Shown here: one piece after another, positions 1 to 10,635 of the stretch
How the letters are laid out: every line of letters starts with the position of its first letter
Position numbering within the stretch: position 1 is the first letter of the stretch
DNA from: Przewalskia tangutica
Taxonomy: Eukaryota > Streptophyta > Magnoliopsida > Solanales > Solanaceae
DNA length: 64,000 nucleotides
Direction of reading: 5' to 3'
Assembly (NCBI GenBank): GCA_029844215.1
Contig: CM056738.1
Coordinates: forward strand, 45,892,388-45,956,387
Position numbers and translations under genes: made by a program
The notes under the pieces: model-generated
The model's input: only the letters and a program-made list of their open reading frames with translations
The model's database searches: none
What the model was told of the DNA's origin: nothing

Positions 1-862
1 GACGTTTATTCCGGAAATACTCCAAATAAGAGTAGGGAATAGATGTATGGACGAAAGGAGTATTTTAGACCAGTGGCTGCTCATAATATATGTATCATAT
101 AAGGACATTATCATGAAGGAGAGAGAAGAAAGGAAGAGGAAAATGGATTTGAATAACTCCACTACTTCTACGTCCTCTATTTTGGCAGTAATCGTGCCAT
201 AATCTTTCATCATCATCTTATGCTTCGTACCTATGAACATGGATATCTAAACTCCATCATAAGATGAATATTACAACATAGTAAAGAAGGATATATCCCA
301 AAGATCATAATACAATGACCCAGATGAAGTACATCCATAAGGCAATGATGTAAAAGAGAAATACAGCTAGGTAAAAAATTGAGAATATACCATCAATGTA
401 TGTCGGTGTAATATGATCGAACGACACGACAATCCTTCGTCCGCAAAAACTTTATTAGAATGGTCACAAAACCTAAGAATTTCTCTACTCAAGTGATCCA
501 GATTCGAGCCTTATATTATTACTCGTATGATATAATTTCTCTATTCAATTCGATTTATCGATTTGGACCATGTACCCTTTGTAACTAATGTTTTTGAAGC
601 AAACGTAATGAGTGCAGTTTGGATGTCAACAAGAACATGTTAAAGTGAGTTATGGATGAACCCTTTTTAATTTCTACGAGTATAAGCGATCGTGTGAGGT
701 CGATTAATGTTATTTTGATATTGTGTTACCCAGTGTGGCATTGGATACATATTTTGCGATGCTTCACAGGGTTGGATAGTCTTGTTTACAAAGTTAGCTC
801 TGTTAGAATTTCTGAAAACTTGAGAGTTAGGATATTTTCAACATTCACAAACGAATGTTCCT
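1..862. other. Unassigned 3' interior of a retroelement (family Z)
   Basis: This stretch lies just upstream of a polypurine tract and a long LTR, so it should be the 3' internal part of that retrotransposon. No reading frame has a recognisable integrase or chromodomain motif. A 70-codon frame at 652-864 ends right at the polypurine tract, where the end of pol would be expected, but its residues match no family I know. Probably decayed coding sequence; the assignment rests only on position. Confidence 0.35.
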
Positions 863-872
863 AAGGGGGAAA
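863..872 (+). other. Polypurine tract of family Z retrotransposon
   Basis: The run aagggggaaa sits immediately before the LTR start tgttattacacccc. This is the standard place for the purine primer of plus-strand DNA synthesis, so the following LTR is a 3' LTR on the plus strand. Confidence 0.6.
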
Positions 873-3164
873 TGTTATTACACCCCGTAGTTTAATGTCC
901 CACCATGAAATCAATGAATATCGATGTCCCTAGAAAAGGTTCAACTTTACGAAAGAATAATGAAGGTTTACAGCTTGGTTATAAAGGTACCAGAGTATTT
1001 GAGAGTTAAACGGATCGAAGGAAGTACGTTTCATCGAAAATGGGAAATTGGGCAAGTCGATTGGACAGATGATAGACTGCCAAATGCCTAGCCTGAGCTG
1101 TCAATCTCCCAAGAAGTTTAACGGACCGTCAGAAGTTTGGCGGACCGTCAAAAGTTTGACGGTCCGTCAAACGTACTGTCTTTTTACGACAGTACATATC
1201 TGTTATGGGTTTATATTGGAGAATTTTGATTCTTAACTCATTTTTCCCCAAAACCCAACCCTAATACCCTGTCTAAATTTTCTCTATTACACCCCAACAC
1301 CCTAAGTCTAAATCATAGCTAAAGTCTGCAAGAATTGCGTGAGAAACTCATGATTATAGTAAGAATTGTCTTCTCTTTGAACAATTGATTTTGGAATAAT
1401 CTCGGAAGCAAGATAACCTATAGTTTTGGTGAAGATTATGATATATTAAGGTGAGTTTCATCCTCTGTTACTTATGGTTGTGATTAATTATTGATTTGGA
1501 GAAAGTTATGAAAAAGTAGCATGATCAAAACTTTGCAAAAATTATGAAAATCTTCGAAATATGAATTATTGGGCTATTTTACCCTAAGTATGAGTTCAAT
1601 TAGGTGATGGAATTAATTGTGTATGTTATGGATTACAGAAATTCGGTTTAAAGGATTTTGAAGTTGAATCACATAAGATTTTGCATATAAGAAAAGCTTA
1701 AGGAATCATATATGCTAAAATTATCGAAAGACACCAAATTAGTTGCTATGGAAATTGTGTTTTGATTGAAGCATGTGATTGAATTGCATAAGCATTCCTT
1801 GTAAAGAAATCTAAGAACCCGAGATGGTCAAGATTTGCGATAATATGCCTAAGTGAAGTTTCTCTACAGAATTTGAATTCGATATTGATGCCAATTTGTT
1901 ATGTGATGTAGATGACCACCCGTAAGAGGGATGAGTTCTTATAGAACGATTGTAGCAATAAGTACCAGGTATGTTAAGGCACACTATTTCATTCTCCTGG
2001 CACGATCAATGAATAAGTATATTATAATGATGTCCCTTAAAAAAGGAACTCTACTCCTAAATTTGAATCTCGTGATTACTTTCGTATCATATTGTTATAA
2101 CTTCTGACTCTTGTTGTTCAGTTTTGAAAGAATCTCCCTAGTTTAATAGTCTCTTGAATCCTATGTTTTCTTATGATCATTAATGACTCTCAGTTAGTGA
2201 TACAGATACCATTACATAATGATAATTAAGGGATAACGACCTTGAGTCACTCCAATTGGTTTGATAAGGTCTCTCAGAGTCTGTCTTGTATTGCACTTAT
2301 ATATTTGTAGTTATTTTCTTACTGAGTCGCTCTATAGTCGGTCAGGTATGACACGTAGATGTGCACCCAGTTGGTTTTGATATTGATATTACCGAGCTCT
2401 ATATTTGGGTCGGGTATGACCAAGTCCTCATTAAGGCTAGGTACGATATATATTATGATATGATTTTCCCCATAGAGAGGTTGGATATTACTTTATATGG
2501 CTCTACTGAGTGGCTTAATTTTTATAGATATGCACATATTTTCATGATTGTGTCAGGTAGGCCCTTAGAGGCTTATTATAAGTTTCAGATTGATTTTTGT
2601 ACCCTTATCTCTTATGATATATCTTCTGTCTATATTGGTTATCTGCCTTACATACTTAGTACATCTTTCGTACTAATGTCCCTTTCTGGGGAAACTGCGT
2701 TTCATGAGCGCAGGTGTAGATAAATCAGCATATGATTTCCTCACAGTAGGACTTGACTCAGCTAAAAGTTGTCACACTCTTTTCTTTCGATGCTATGCAT
2801 TGAGCTGATGGATATGACATATATGCATATGTTTGTAGTTGGATATGATGGAGCTCTACCCAGACCAATTATTGTAAGTATACTCTTTAGAGGCTTGTAG
2901 ATAGTGTGTGATGTGTGGTAGTCGTGTGTGTCCTTGTCGCCTATGCGGTAGATCTATTATGCTTATGTTGGCCTTGTCGGCCTTATTATAGATATGTATG
3001 ATTTGGGCATTTTCTGAGTGCAGGCGCTAAGTCCTTATTCAGTCGAATATGTGTCAGAGCCTTATCGGCCCATGAGTTGTGGTATATCTCTCAGGTATCA
3101 GGATCAGTACGCTTAGACCTTAGGGCGTTGGGTGTCGGCCACCCCCAAAAGTTGAGGTGTGACA
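873..3164 (+). repeat. 3' LTR of a Ty3/gypsy-like element (family Z)
   Basis: The LTR runs from tgttattacaccccg to gaggtgtgaca, giving 5'-TG...CA-3' ends and about 2.3 kb. Near 2.66-2.71 kb it has a module (a TACTAATGTCCC-like run followed by a gcgttt...gcgcagg run) that also occurs in families Y, alpha and beta of this window, so all four look related. Such LTRs resemble those of Tekay/Del chromoviruses, which is inference. The matching 5' LTR lies outside the window, so the target duplication cannot be checked. No coding potential is seen. Confidence 0.65.
1116..1172. repeat. Triple 17-18 bp palindromic repeat in family Z LTR
   Basis: Three adjacent copies built on gtttgacggtccgtcaaa: the third is a perfect inverted repeat (tttgacggtccgtcaaa) and the first two carry one or two substitutions. 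They lie about 250 bp inside the LTR, where enhancer-like repeats are common in plant retrotransposons. Confidence 0.6.
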
Positions 3165-3289
3165 TATCCAGCCCACATAAGATCAATGCTACTGATCAAT
3201 ATCATACTTTACTCACATAAAATATTAAACTTCACACATTTGTACATATATGAATAAAGTAAAATTTCTAAAAGATTAAAAGTTTACAT
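3165..3289. other. AT-rich spacer without recognised content
   Basis: An AT-rich stretch between the family Z LTR and the antisense pol relic. It could be the 3' untranslated part of that antisense element. No motif was recognised. Confidence 0.3.
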
Positions 3290-4145
3290 ACTTTTTTCCT
3301 CAAACAAATGAGTGCATCTTCCCTTTCTATCTTTCTCTATTTCTCGTGTAGCTTCTTCGAAGTTATATATAATTACACCATAAGATTTTCACTGAAGCCA
3401 CATCCTCCATCCTCGACCTTTGGATTTGTCTGTCAAGGACTTTTATTTACATTGCTCTTATGTTAATCTTTAATTGAATTTTATGGTCTTAACATGTGTT
3501 TACATGTGATGAATCATAAATACACTTTCTTGGCATGGACACATGAAACATGAGATACACAAACGACAAATCTGATGGCAACATAAGATCATAAATTACA
3601 TTGCTTTTTCTGCTCAAAGTATCATATGGTCTTATATATCTAGGACCTAACTTATAACCCTTCTTGTCAAACCTCATTACTCCTTTCATTGGTAAAATAT
3701 TATAGATCAGCCACTTTTCTTGAGCATCAAATCTCTATTTCTCTTGTCCAAATAAGTCTTCTGACGACTCTAAATCGCTTAAGTCTTTCCTAGATAATCT
3801 TCACTTTTATCAAAGCATCTTGGACAAGCTCAGGAATGATCAACGATATGTCTATTGTCTCAAACAAACCTATTGGAGCTATATAACTACACCCATATAA
3901 TATTTCATAAGAAGCCATGCAAAATATTCACTCGTTAGTTGTCATTGTACAAGAACTTTATAAGTGGCAGATGTTCATCCTGATTACCTTCAAAATATAT
4001 AACTTATGCTTGTAAAATATCTTCAAGAGTTTGAATGTTTCTCTCAGCTTTTCCATCAATTTGTGGATGAAATGCATTATTTAAATTAAATTTCATGCCC
4101 AATTTGTTTTGAAAAGTCTGTCAGAAATGATTGGTCGCTGTCTTG
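3290..4145 (-). pseudogene. Antisense chromovirus pol relic: integrase C-terminal half and chromodomain
   Basis: Read on the minus strand from about 4145 downward, broken frames match the C-terminal half of Ty3/gypsy integrase: a TIQTLED block, a NxDEHLPLIKFLYN block, then SPMKGVMRF-type residues followed by LGPRYIRPY (the GPY/F module) and LMFHVSMPRKC at 3489-3689. Below that, frames resembling SVKILW and CTHLFEE recall a chromodomain end. Integrase inserts retrotransposon cDNA and the chromodomain steers it to chromatin. Many stops and frameshifts are present and the reverse transcriptase and N-terminal integrase are absent, so this is an old truncated fragment. The order of blocks fits Tekay/Del-type chromoviruses. 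Confidence 0.8.
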
Positions 4146-4189
4146 AAGAACATATTTTTAGATACTTTATGCCTCTCATTTATTACTCT

Positions 4190-5254
4190 TTACTTGTGTT
4201 TAAGTAAATTCCAATCACTTTATACTTGATATGTGTGTTTATGGTGTTTAGATGATGATTTAATGGCAAGTCTATAATTTGATGCAACAAGAGGTGAAAT
4301 ATGACTTTGAAGTTTGATTAGAAGTCATTATTGAGTATTTGAAATGAGCTTAGCACCCAAGGGCCAAGTACGCAAAGTTAAAAACGTGAAGTGTCACAAG
4401 AAATACAATGGAACCTCACAGTAGTAGTGCCTCCCATGCGAGATGACCTTATAAAATTATGATAATCAGAGTTGGTTTTTTATTTACACGGAGATCCGTA
4501 CCATTGTCAAATTTTAACACTATAATAAATACATGTTATACACATTTTTGAGGGGGGATTTAGACTTGGAGAGTTGTTGTTAGTTGAAACATGATGTTAG
4601 CATACATTGATTATCATCGATCTATATTGATTTAATTAGTTTACTTATGTTATCTTGATCTTAATTATTTGATTGCTTAATAAACAATTGAATACAATCT
4701 ACGAACTTAGGCTATTTTGCATTATAGGATAATGTAGGGCTTGTCCGATGATCCGACAGGCCATCTGGCACTAATTAACTTACAATTACCATATGACAGA
4801 CTGTTGTAGACATTTACTTTATTCTCCTTACTTTGTCAAATACAGGAGATATAACTATATCTTTATTATTAGAGACGTTGATCATAGAGACATAGTCATT
4901 TCAGTAATTTGGGTAGGTGTCATTCTATGATAGGTCATTTTCGAAGTAAAATTAACCATGTGGTTAGTAAACTAGATTTTCGATGGACTAACTAAAGTAA
5001 ATGCTCAGCATGAATGGACACACTCATAAACCCTATAACTCTAGAATATTTCTTCCTTCTGAATTCTCAATCATATTTTTTAATTTTGTTTGTTTTCTAG
5101 CATTAAATCTATACTCTTAATTTATATACTATTTGATCTAGTTAGAAGATCAACGATTAAATCCTCATTGGGAATGATAATATAATTCAATCTAGCTATA
5201 TTACTTGTCGATCAAGTGCGCCTACGTGTATAGAGTTGCTCTTGCAACCGATCA
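4190..5254 (+). repeat. 5' LTR of an old Athila-like retrotransposon (base layer)
   Basis: The right edge is placed at ccgatca, six bases before a decayed Athila-type primer binding site. The start is approximate because the boundary with the antisense pol relic has no clear TG end. The body contains an Athila-like run around 4.3-4.4 kb, where a stretch rich in gcttagcac and ccaagtacgcaaag resembles LTRs of that lineage. The LTR is about 1.1 kb, slightly short for the family. The gag fragments that follow support the call. Confidence 0.55.
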
Positions 5255-5260
5255 AGTTTT

Positions 5261-5270
5261 TGACGCGGGA
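5261..5270 (+). other. Decayed primer binding site of the Athila-like element
   Basis: The sequence atcaagttttTGACGCGGGA aligns with the usual Athila junction, in which TGGCGCCGTTGCCGGGGA follows aagttttt. That site pairs with a tRNA 3' end, often given as tRNA-Asp. Here it has a G-to-A change and an internal deletion, so it is no longer functional. Confidence 0.55.
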
Positions 5271-5373
5271 GATTTATGATTTAAATTTATTGTTAGATTA
5301 GATAGTTTTGCTTTATTTTTTATTTTTCAATATTTTTTTGTTTGTTTGTTGTGTATCTCAGGAATTTTCAAAG

Positions 5374-5490
5374 ATGACACGAGAGGCAAACAAAGCAGTG
5401 ATGGAGGCGGCTAAGCCTAGCGTTTAATTTATAATCTTATCACCGGTAAATTTGAGCTTAAACTGAACATAGTGAAATGCTGTATAAACA
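5374..5490 (+). pseudogene. Athila-like gag start, broken
   Basis: An ATG at 5374 opens a 17-codon frame (MTREANKAVMEAAKPSV) closed by a stop. Just after it, in other frames, a FELK block follows, a residue pattern typical of the start of Athila Gag. Gag forms the retrotransposon particle. The piece is disrupted by a stop and at least one frameshift. It is recognised mainly from its position between the primer site and the conserved Gag core at 6.03 kb. Confidence 0.45.
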
Positions 5491-5681
5491 TTAATGAATA
5501 TGATGTGATCCAAGCTGAAAGTGATTCCAAGCTTTTGGTAAATTGTGTCAATGATCTATCCTACACTCCTCTGAGAATTCAAAAAGAAATGGATGAATTA
5601 AAAGATCATATCATGAACACTGAATTAATTTTTGTTGATCTGCCTTCAGAAATCAAAGGACTCGTGACCATGGATAGATGA
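5472..5681 (+). pseudogene. Possible RNase H-like fragment inside the gag region
   Basis: A 69-codon frame holds the string IQAESDSKLLVNCVND and then RIQKEMDELKDHI. This resembles the segment around the second acidic residue of plant RNase H-like domains found in LINE elements and related relics, where E-x-D-S precedes a hydrophobic helix. The first catalytic motif and the rest of the fold are missing. It does not look like Athila Gag and may be a separate small insertion. Chance similarity remains possible. Confidence 0.3.
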
Positions 5682-6019
5682 AATATGTCTTCATTCAGAA
5701 CTGTTAAAAAGAAGAAGAAAGAGATTACTAGGGATCCTAATTTGGTTTGATTCCACTATCAATATGTTGGAGTAGAAATACTTTTGTAAATCTTGGATAA
5801 CTTGGTTTTCCTATTCACATGACCAAGTATCCAACATAGCTTTTGCATTTACCTCATCTCAAAGGAAATTAGTATCCTTCAAATCTGTATAGAGAGAAGT
5901 AAGACAATTTTGTAACTCCCTCAGATCATCGTATAAATTTTTGGTTGGAAGATGGAAAAAAATTCAGAAAATTTAATTTTTTTAAAAGGGTAATTTTTCG
6001 GGTAACCCGCATGAAGACC
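5682..6019. other. Unassigned segment within Athila-like gag
   Basis: No motif was recognised here. In an intact Athila gag this position would encode the N-terminal part of the conserved Gag domain, so it is either badly decayed or foreign sequence. Confidence 0.3.
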
Positions 6020-6756
6020 CGCTGCAACACATAATGAACTTATTGGAGATCATTGACACATACATATTCACCATGCAGAGTGACTACAGATTATATCAGG
6101 TTGACATTCTTCCCGTTCTCCCTATTGGGAAAAGCAAAAAAATGGTTGAATAATGAGCTCACAAATTCCATCCACACATGGGATAATCTTACTCAAAACT
6201 TCAGGCTAAAGTTCTTGCCGTCTTGGAAGACTAAAGATCTTAGGAGTAAAATTTTGGACTTTGTACGGGAGCAAGGGGAAACACTATATGAAGCCTGAGA
6301 GTGATTCTCACAATTGCTTAGATATTACCTTCATCATGGGAAGTCTAAGGAGATCTTGGCCACTCTTTTGTGGATGACTTACATTCTGACACAAAGGTTT
6401 GTCTCGATCTTGCTTGTAGAGGACAGTGCATGCGAAACAATTTTGTTGAGCTTAAAACACTTCTCAACAAAATCACATCAAATAATCAGAATTGGAAAAA
6501 TGAGGCAAGAAGATCTGCTACTCCAGACAAAGCAGATGTGACTGAGGTGGATGCTATGGCCTTATTGAAAGTTGAGGTGTCCGAACTATGAAACCAAGTA
6601 AGTGGAATGATCAACCAAAATTAGCATATAGAGATTCAATAGGTACAACAAGTGATACACATACGACAAGAGTCAATATGTTCTACAAGAGAATATAAGT
6701 AGAATATGTAAAACAATCACAACTCACAGTGGGGTAGTATATAGGGATTATATGAA
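6020..6756 (+). pseudogene. Athila-like Gag core, broken (first copy)
   Basis: Frames here match the Ty3/Athila Gag core: LEIIDTY near 6040, FPFSLLGKAKKWLNNE at 6113-6160, WDNLTQNFRLKFLPSWKT, LRSKILDF, REQGETLYEAWE, then LRYYLHHGKSKE. The order and spacing are those of the retrotransposon Gag family (PF03732-like). Stops (for example right after EAW) and frame changes near 6300 and 6370 show it is dead. The protein would have formed the capsid-like particle. From 6174 on this sequence is repeated at 10893. It ends where the family Y LTR begins, preceded by the target ATGAA at 6752-6756. Confidence 0.82.
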
Positions 6757-7418
6757 TGTAACACCCCGTACTTCTCATCATGTCTACGATTAAGTTGAAG
6801 TCGACGAAGTTACTTGAATATGAAATAATAAGGTTATAGTGTCCAAGTGTATGTAGTATGTTAAGCCTAGTTAAAGTAAATGAGATTCATACACGAATTA
6901 GATGTCGGACAAAGGTAGATGACCTACTAGTTTCACCTTTGTGTTTTACCTACTTGCTTAAACATCCTATGTGTTTCATCTACTTTCTTACACGTCCTAC
7001 TTACTTGTACATCTTATTTTAAACGGGGACGACACACATATTTAGAGATAATTAGTAACCTTCTAGCCTAAGTAAGTGACAAGTAGGTGACCCGCCTACT
7101 TGAAATGAGAGGCCCAAATTAAAGGGGCTAGTGTGGCCAAATCTGGTCCATAAAGGGGAGGCCCATTAAGGGGAAAGGGAGTTCGACCAAATGTCCTTTT
7201 AAGGCCAACATCTGACCATTTTATACATATCCTTATCACCCAAAACAAATTCACAACTCTCTCTCTTTCCCAACCCAAAATAGACTCCCTTCTTTCTCTT
7301 AGGGTTCTTGGTGGCCAAACTTCAAGTTTCATTCATTTACCTTGGTGTGGAAGTATCTTCATATGGTTTTTCTTCTCTCCTAAACTCTTAATATGTTTCT
7401 AAACCAACAGCACAATGC
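6174..7418 (+). repeat. 1245-bp direct repeat, copy 1 (Athila gag plus start of Y LTR)
   Basis: From acacatgggataatc to aaccaacagcacaatgc this segment is repeated at 10893-12137 with the same total length. By eye the copies agree at most positions, with a cluster of differences in the first 60 bases. The two copies flank a CACTA-like element exactly. Upstream of this copy the gag sequence continues normally, while downstream of the second copy the Y LTR continues normally. Confidence 0.88.
6757..7418 (+). repeat. Truncated family Y LTR start (duplicate)
   Basis: It begins tgtaacaccccgtacttctc, identical to the start of the complete Y LTR at 11476, and stops at 7418 where the CACTA-like element begins. 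The same 5-bp ATGAA precedes both copies, because both derive from one insertion that was later duplicated. Confidence 0.8.
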
Positions 7419-7439
7419 GTCGCCTCAAAATCGTTACCA

Positions 7440-7730
7440 TAGGGCCCTGTCGCCGTTGTATTTGACCTAATGCAACTACGAGGAGCCGTTGCATCCGCTG
7501 GCGTTGCATTAGACCTAATGCAACGGCCAATCGACCTAATGCGACGACCTGGTACAACCGTCACATTAGATACGCACCTAATGCAACAACGATATTTAAC
7601 CATCGCATTAGGTGCATATCTAATGCAACGGCTGATCTACCTAATGCGACAGTTTGAAGAAGGTGATGCGACGATATTAGGAAGGCGTTGCATTAGCTAT
7701 TCGATATCTTATGCGACGACTGTGTGAGAT
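7440..7730. repeat. Left subterminal repeat array of the CACTA-like element
   Basis: About a dozen degenerate copies of a 10-12 bp motif, cctaatgcaacg or its complement cgttgcattagg, with variants such as cctaatgcgacg, spaced by 10-25 bp and in both orientations. In En/Spm-type elements such repeats bind transposase. The same motif recurs at the right end. Confidence 0.8.
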
Positions 7731-8009
7731 AATTCAATAGAAAAAAAATAATTACAAAATAAATAATAAAAAGAGAAAGATAATAATAAAAAAATATTGT
7801 CATTGACATAAAAAGTACGATATTACAATATTAGACCCCATATGACATATTATTAAATAATTGTTCACAAAAGTATCTCCATATATATAACAAATTTAGC
7901 ATAAGTTCTAGAAAACAAAAAATTGAAGCAAAAACAAACGCGCGATAAGAGCCTCCACCCACCATTTGTTAGATTGATAGATTTCTTCTCCATTTAGCTC
8001 ACCACACAC
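7731..8009. other. AT-rich interior of the CACTA-like element
   Basis: AT-rich sequence with A-runs between the left repeat array and the captured exons. On the minus strand it is where the next fimbrin intron would lie. Nothing else was recognised. Confidence 0.35.
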
Positions 8010-9752
8010 CTACAAGTTAACATAAATGTCCCCTGGCAATAAGAAGATGAAGCATCCAAGTTTCCTTGCAACGCTGATTATATAAGTTGCATTAAGCTTC
8101 TTATCTTCATCTGCAATTGCAATCAGAGTCATCAGTATTATGATGAAGCCCAGAGAAGCAAATCGTTCAGATTATTTAAACACAACCAAAAAGAGGAGAA
8201 AGTCTTTTCTTCTAAGATTTCCAGTTGTCGTGATCTTTTCGTTAGGGAACGGGGTAAGAATATACTGAATCTTCTATCTGTGAATATAAATGAACACTTA
8301 TGTTTTAATTTTGTACCAGTTTCCTCCTTGGTTACAAGGCTCCAATTCACGACCCTTGGCTTCAATGCACTAAGAAGTTCAAGGAAGAACATACCATTTG
8401 ATAGACTTTTATCCTAACAGAACAAAACAAAGAACTAAGATACCGTGAAATAAAAATTGATTTATCAGTATTGAAGCTTTTTTTATCACCTTGAAGCTTT
8501 CAATTTGAGATTTTCTGCCTGCCACGAAAAAGCCATTGTTCAACTCTTTTCTTTGAAAACATGAAAAAATCAAAAGTTCTGCCCTCCATTGATATTCTAA
8601 TCTGGGAGAACTAAAATACTGACCCATTCGCTCGCCGATGCTATTGAATCTGTTGTTGTTGGTCTTACCGGTCTTGGTGGTAGGGCAGTAGGAGTAAAAT
8701 GAACGGGAACTCCTAGAGCTGCTAGAGCGCCTAACCCGGCTGTTACCTCCTTCTACCAAGAATAAGAAGCATGAAAATCGGTCCTGGGAATCAGTTCGAA
8801 TCCAAGTTTAAAATGAACAAAAACAAGTCTATTAATGGGGAAATTGCTAAATCAGCTATCACGCAAAGGTAAAAGAGAGGTTGGTTGCACTCTTCACTTT
8901 TCTGTTTGCCCAATTTAGGATATCAACATCTGTTATCTCCTTTCCTTGGGCATGGAAGCTCAAGTTTTTCAACAGTTGCAGCATTGTGAACCTCATTAGC
9001 TGCCACAAAAAGGCTGAGAAAAGAAAATAAATCTTTTACTTCTCTAATAATAGAACATTTAATGACGCCTAAATAATTTCTAAAGTCACATTGCCAAATG
9101 TTTGTAATATCCATCTTCACTATAAAGAATCGGCTTTTCACATTAACAAACGAAAGCTCTTTAGAATTTTGGTATTCATTCTATTGCAGATGATAGTATG
9201 AAAACTCTCAGTATTTGTTTACTCCTATAGCATATTTGGGTCATGAAATGTCGAATAGAGAAAAGTTTAGCTACACTGGCAAGTAAATGGTGGTTCAGGA
9301 GAGAGTATGATTACCTAATATAAGCTTCTTGTTTCCTTGTACAATATCATTTCCAACTACATTCACAAGGGAGAAATTCAGTTTTTTCCCAATCCTATGA
9401 CTTGGTTGCAATTCTCAACTTTTCTAAAAGGCATCTTAATAGGGGGTTTTGTTGCTTGCTTCCAGTTGACTGATCCTGGTGCAATTTTGTCAAGTACCTC
9501 CAGGAGCACCCACCTATATGTTAGTAAGATGATCAACATCGAATCACATTTATAAAGCCTAAAATGATAATTTCAACAAAGAAGCAATGTACCTACCCAA
9601 TTCGGACATTGTCAAATAGATTATTTATGTAAGTATCAATTACAAGGCTGTTAATCCACAACCGGAAGCATCTTTCTTCTCGAGATGTTTTAGCATCATC
9701 CTCCATCATCTCAGCAAAAGATATTTTCTTGGTGTCCACTGACAATTCATTC
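8010..9752 (-). pseudogene. Captured fimbrin gene fragment (six exons, introns retained)
   Basis: Read on the minus strand, six blocks match consecutive exons of plant fimbrin, an actin-bundling protein with four calponin-homology domains. Exon a, 9752-9597: NELSVDTKKISFAEMMEDD, then RCFRLWINS. Exon b, 9513-9315: WVLLEVLDK, PPIKMPFRKVENCNQV, FSLVNVVGNDIVQGNKKLIL. Exon c, 9013 to about 8887: FLWQLMRFTMLQLLKNL, GKEITDVDILNWANRKVK. Exon d, 8518-8490: GRKSQIESFK. Exon e, 8413-8317: FFLELLSALKPRVVNWSLVTK. Exon f, 8110-8010: KKLNATYIISVARKLGC. AG acceptors and GT donors flank most blocks, so genomic DNA rather than mRNA was captured. Exon b has a 1-bp loss, exon c lacks a GT donor, and exon f ends in a stop. 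First and last parts of the gene are absent, so it is a pseudogene. Confidence 0.85.
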
Positions 9753-10635
9753 CTAGACCATGACAAAAAAAACTCTTTACTATATGAAAAAGTAAATCAT
9801 TGTGAACTCCACTAATCATAAGCATCAACAACTTAGTAGATTATCTTAATGTTCATCAAAATTGGTCTATAGCTTTGCTATGAAACCAGATTATAACTTA
9901 AGGAACTAAAACAATGAAAGTAGTTTTGTCACATCCGCCAGATCTACTTAAAGAGAGAAATTTCAAGTTTCGGATAATTGATCTATAGAAAAGAACTTAA
10001 TATGACTTGTGTTGGAATATTTGTGCAACAAATGCAATAAATTCATTCAGAATAACTCTAACAATAGAGGATGAATTGAAGGTGGTGTATGGTTGCAAAG
10101 AGTCGGGGTTAGGAAGACGCAACTAATGGTACCAACCTCAGTCGTCGACTGTGTCTCAGGTCACCGGAAAATGCTATGGCGGCGGCTAGGGTTTTCATAT
10201 TTTTCGATTGGGGGTTGTGGCCTTTTAGAGAGAATCGAACAACGTGGGAGTGTCAAAATGACGGGAAGATGATGCCGAGTGTGATGGTACTAACGCCAAA
10301 CCTTGAAATCGCCGGAATCGGCCAGAATTTGCAAAAAACTGATCGGAATCGACGGGCTTACAGTGGGTTTTTCGATCTGAAATTGACGGAGATGTATGAT
10401 GAATCAATGGGGGTACTTGGTATGGAAATGACGGGCTTGAAGAGACGAAGATATTAGACTAAGTCTCGTCCCCGATGGATGCCGGAAATGGCGAAACTCC
10501 AGCGGTTTCAGTGTTCACTCGGTGAAATCGCCGAAAATGAGAGCATTTCGGGTTTTGGTGTTTTTTGGGGTTTAAAAATGGTATTTCACTTATGAAGGAG
10601 GGAAAATAAAAAAAATTAAGTAAGGGAAACACTGA
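9753..10635. other. CACTA-like interior, intron-like and GC-richer segments, unassigned
   Basis: The first 250 bases probably continue the captured fimbrin intron. From 10100 to 10500 the sequence becomes GC-richer, with gene-like runs such as atggcggcggctagggtttt at 10174-10193. A 93-codon plus-strand frame begins at the ATG at 10176. It resembles the 5' end of a plant gene or the element's own leader, but I cannot identify a protein. A second captured fragment is possible and unproven. Confidence 0.3.

Noticed and set aside
652..864. A 70-codon frame ending at the polypurine tract
   Set aside because: Position fits the end of pol, but no integrase, chromodomain or other motif is visible, so it is left as unassigned sequence.
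10176..10457. A 93-codon plus-strand frame starting MAAARVFIF
   Set aside because: It looks like a plant first exon by composition, but no family is recognisable and a minus-strand frame overlaps it; kept only as unassigned element interior.
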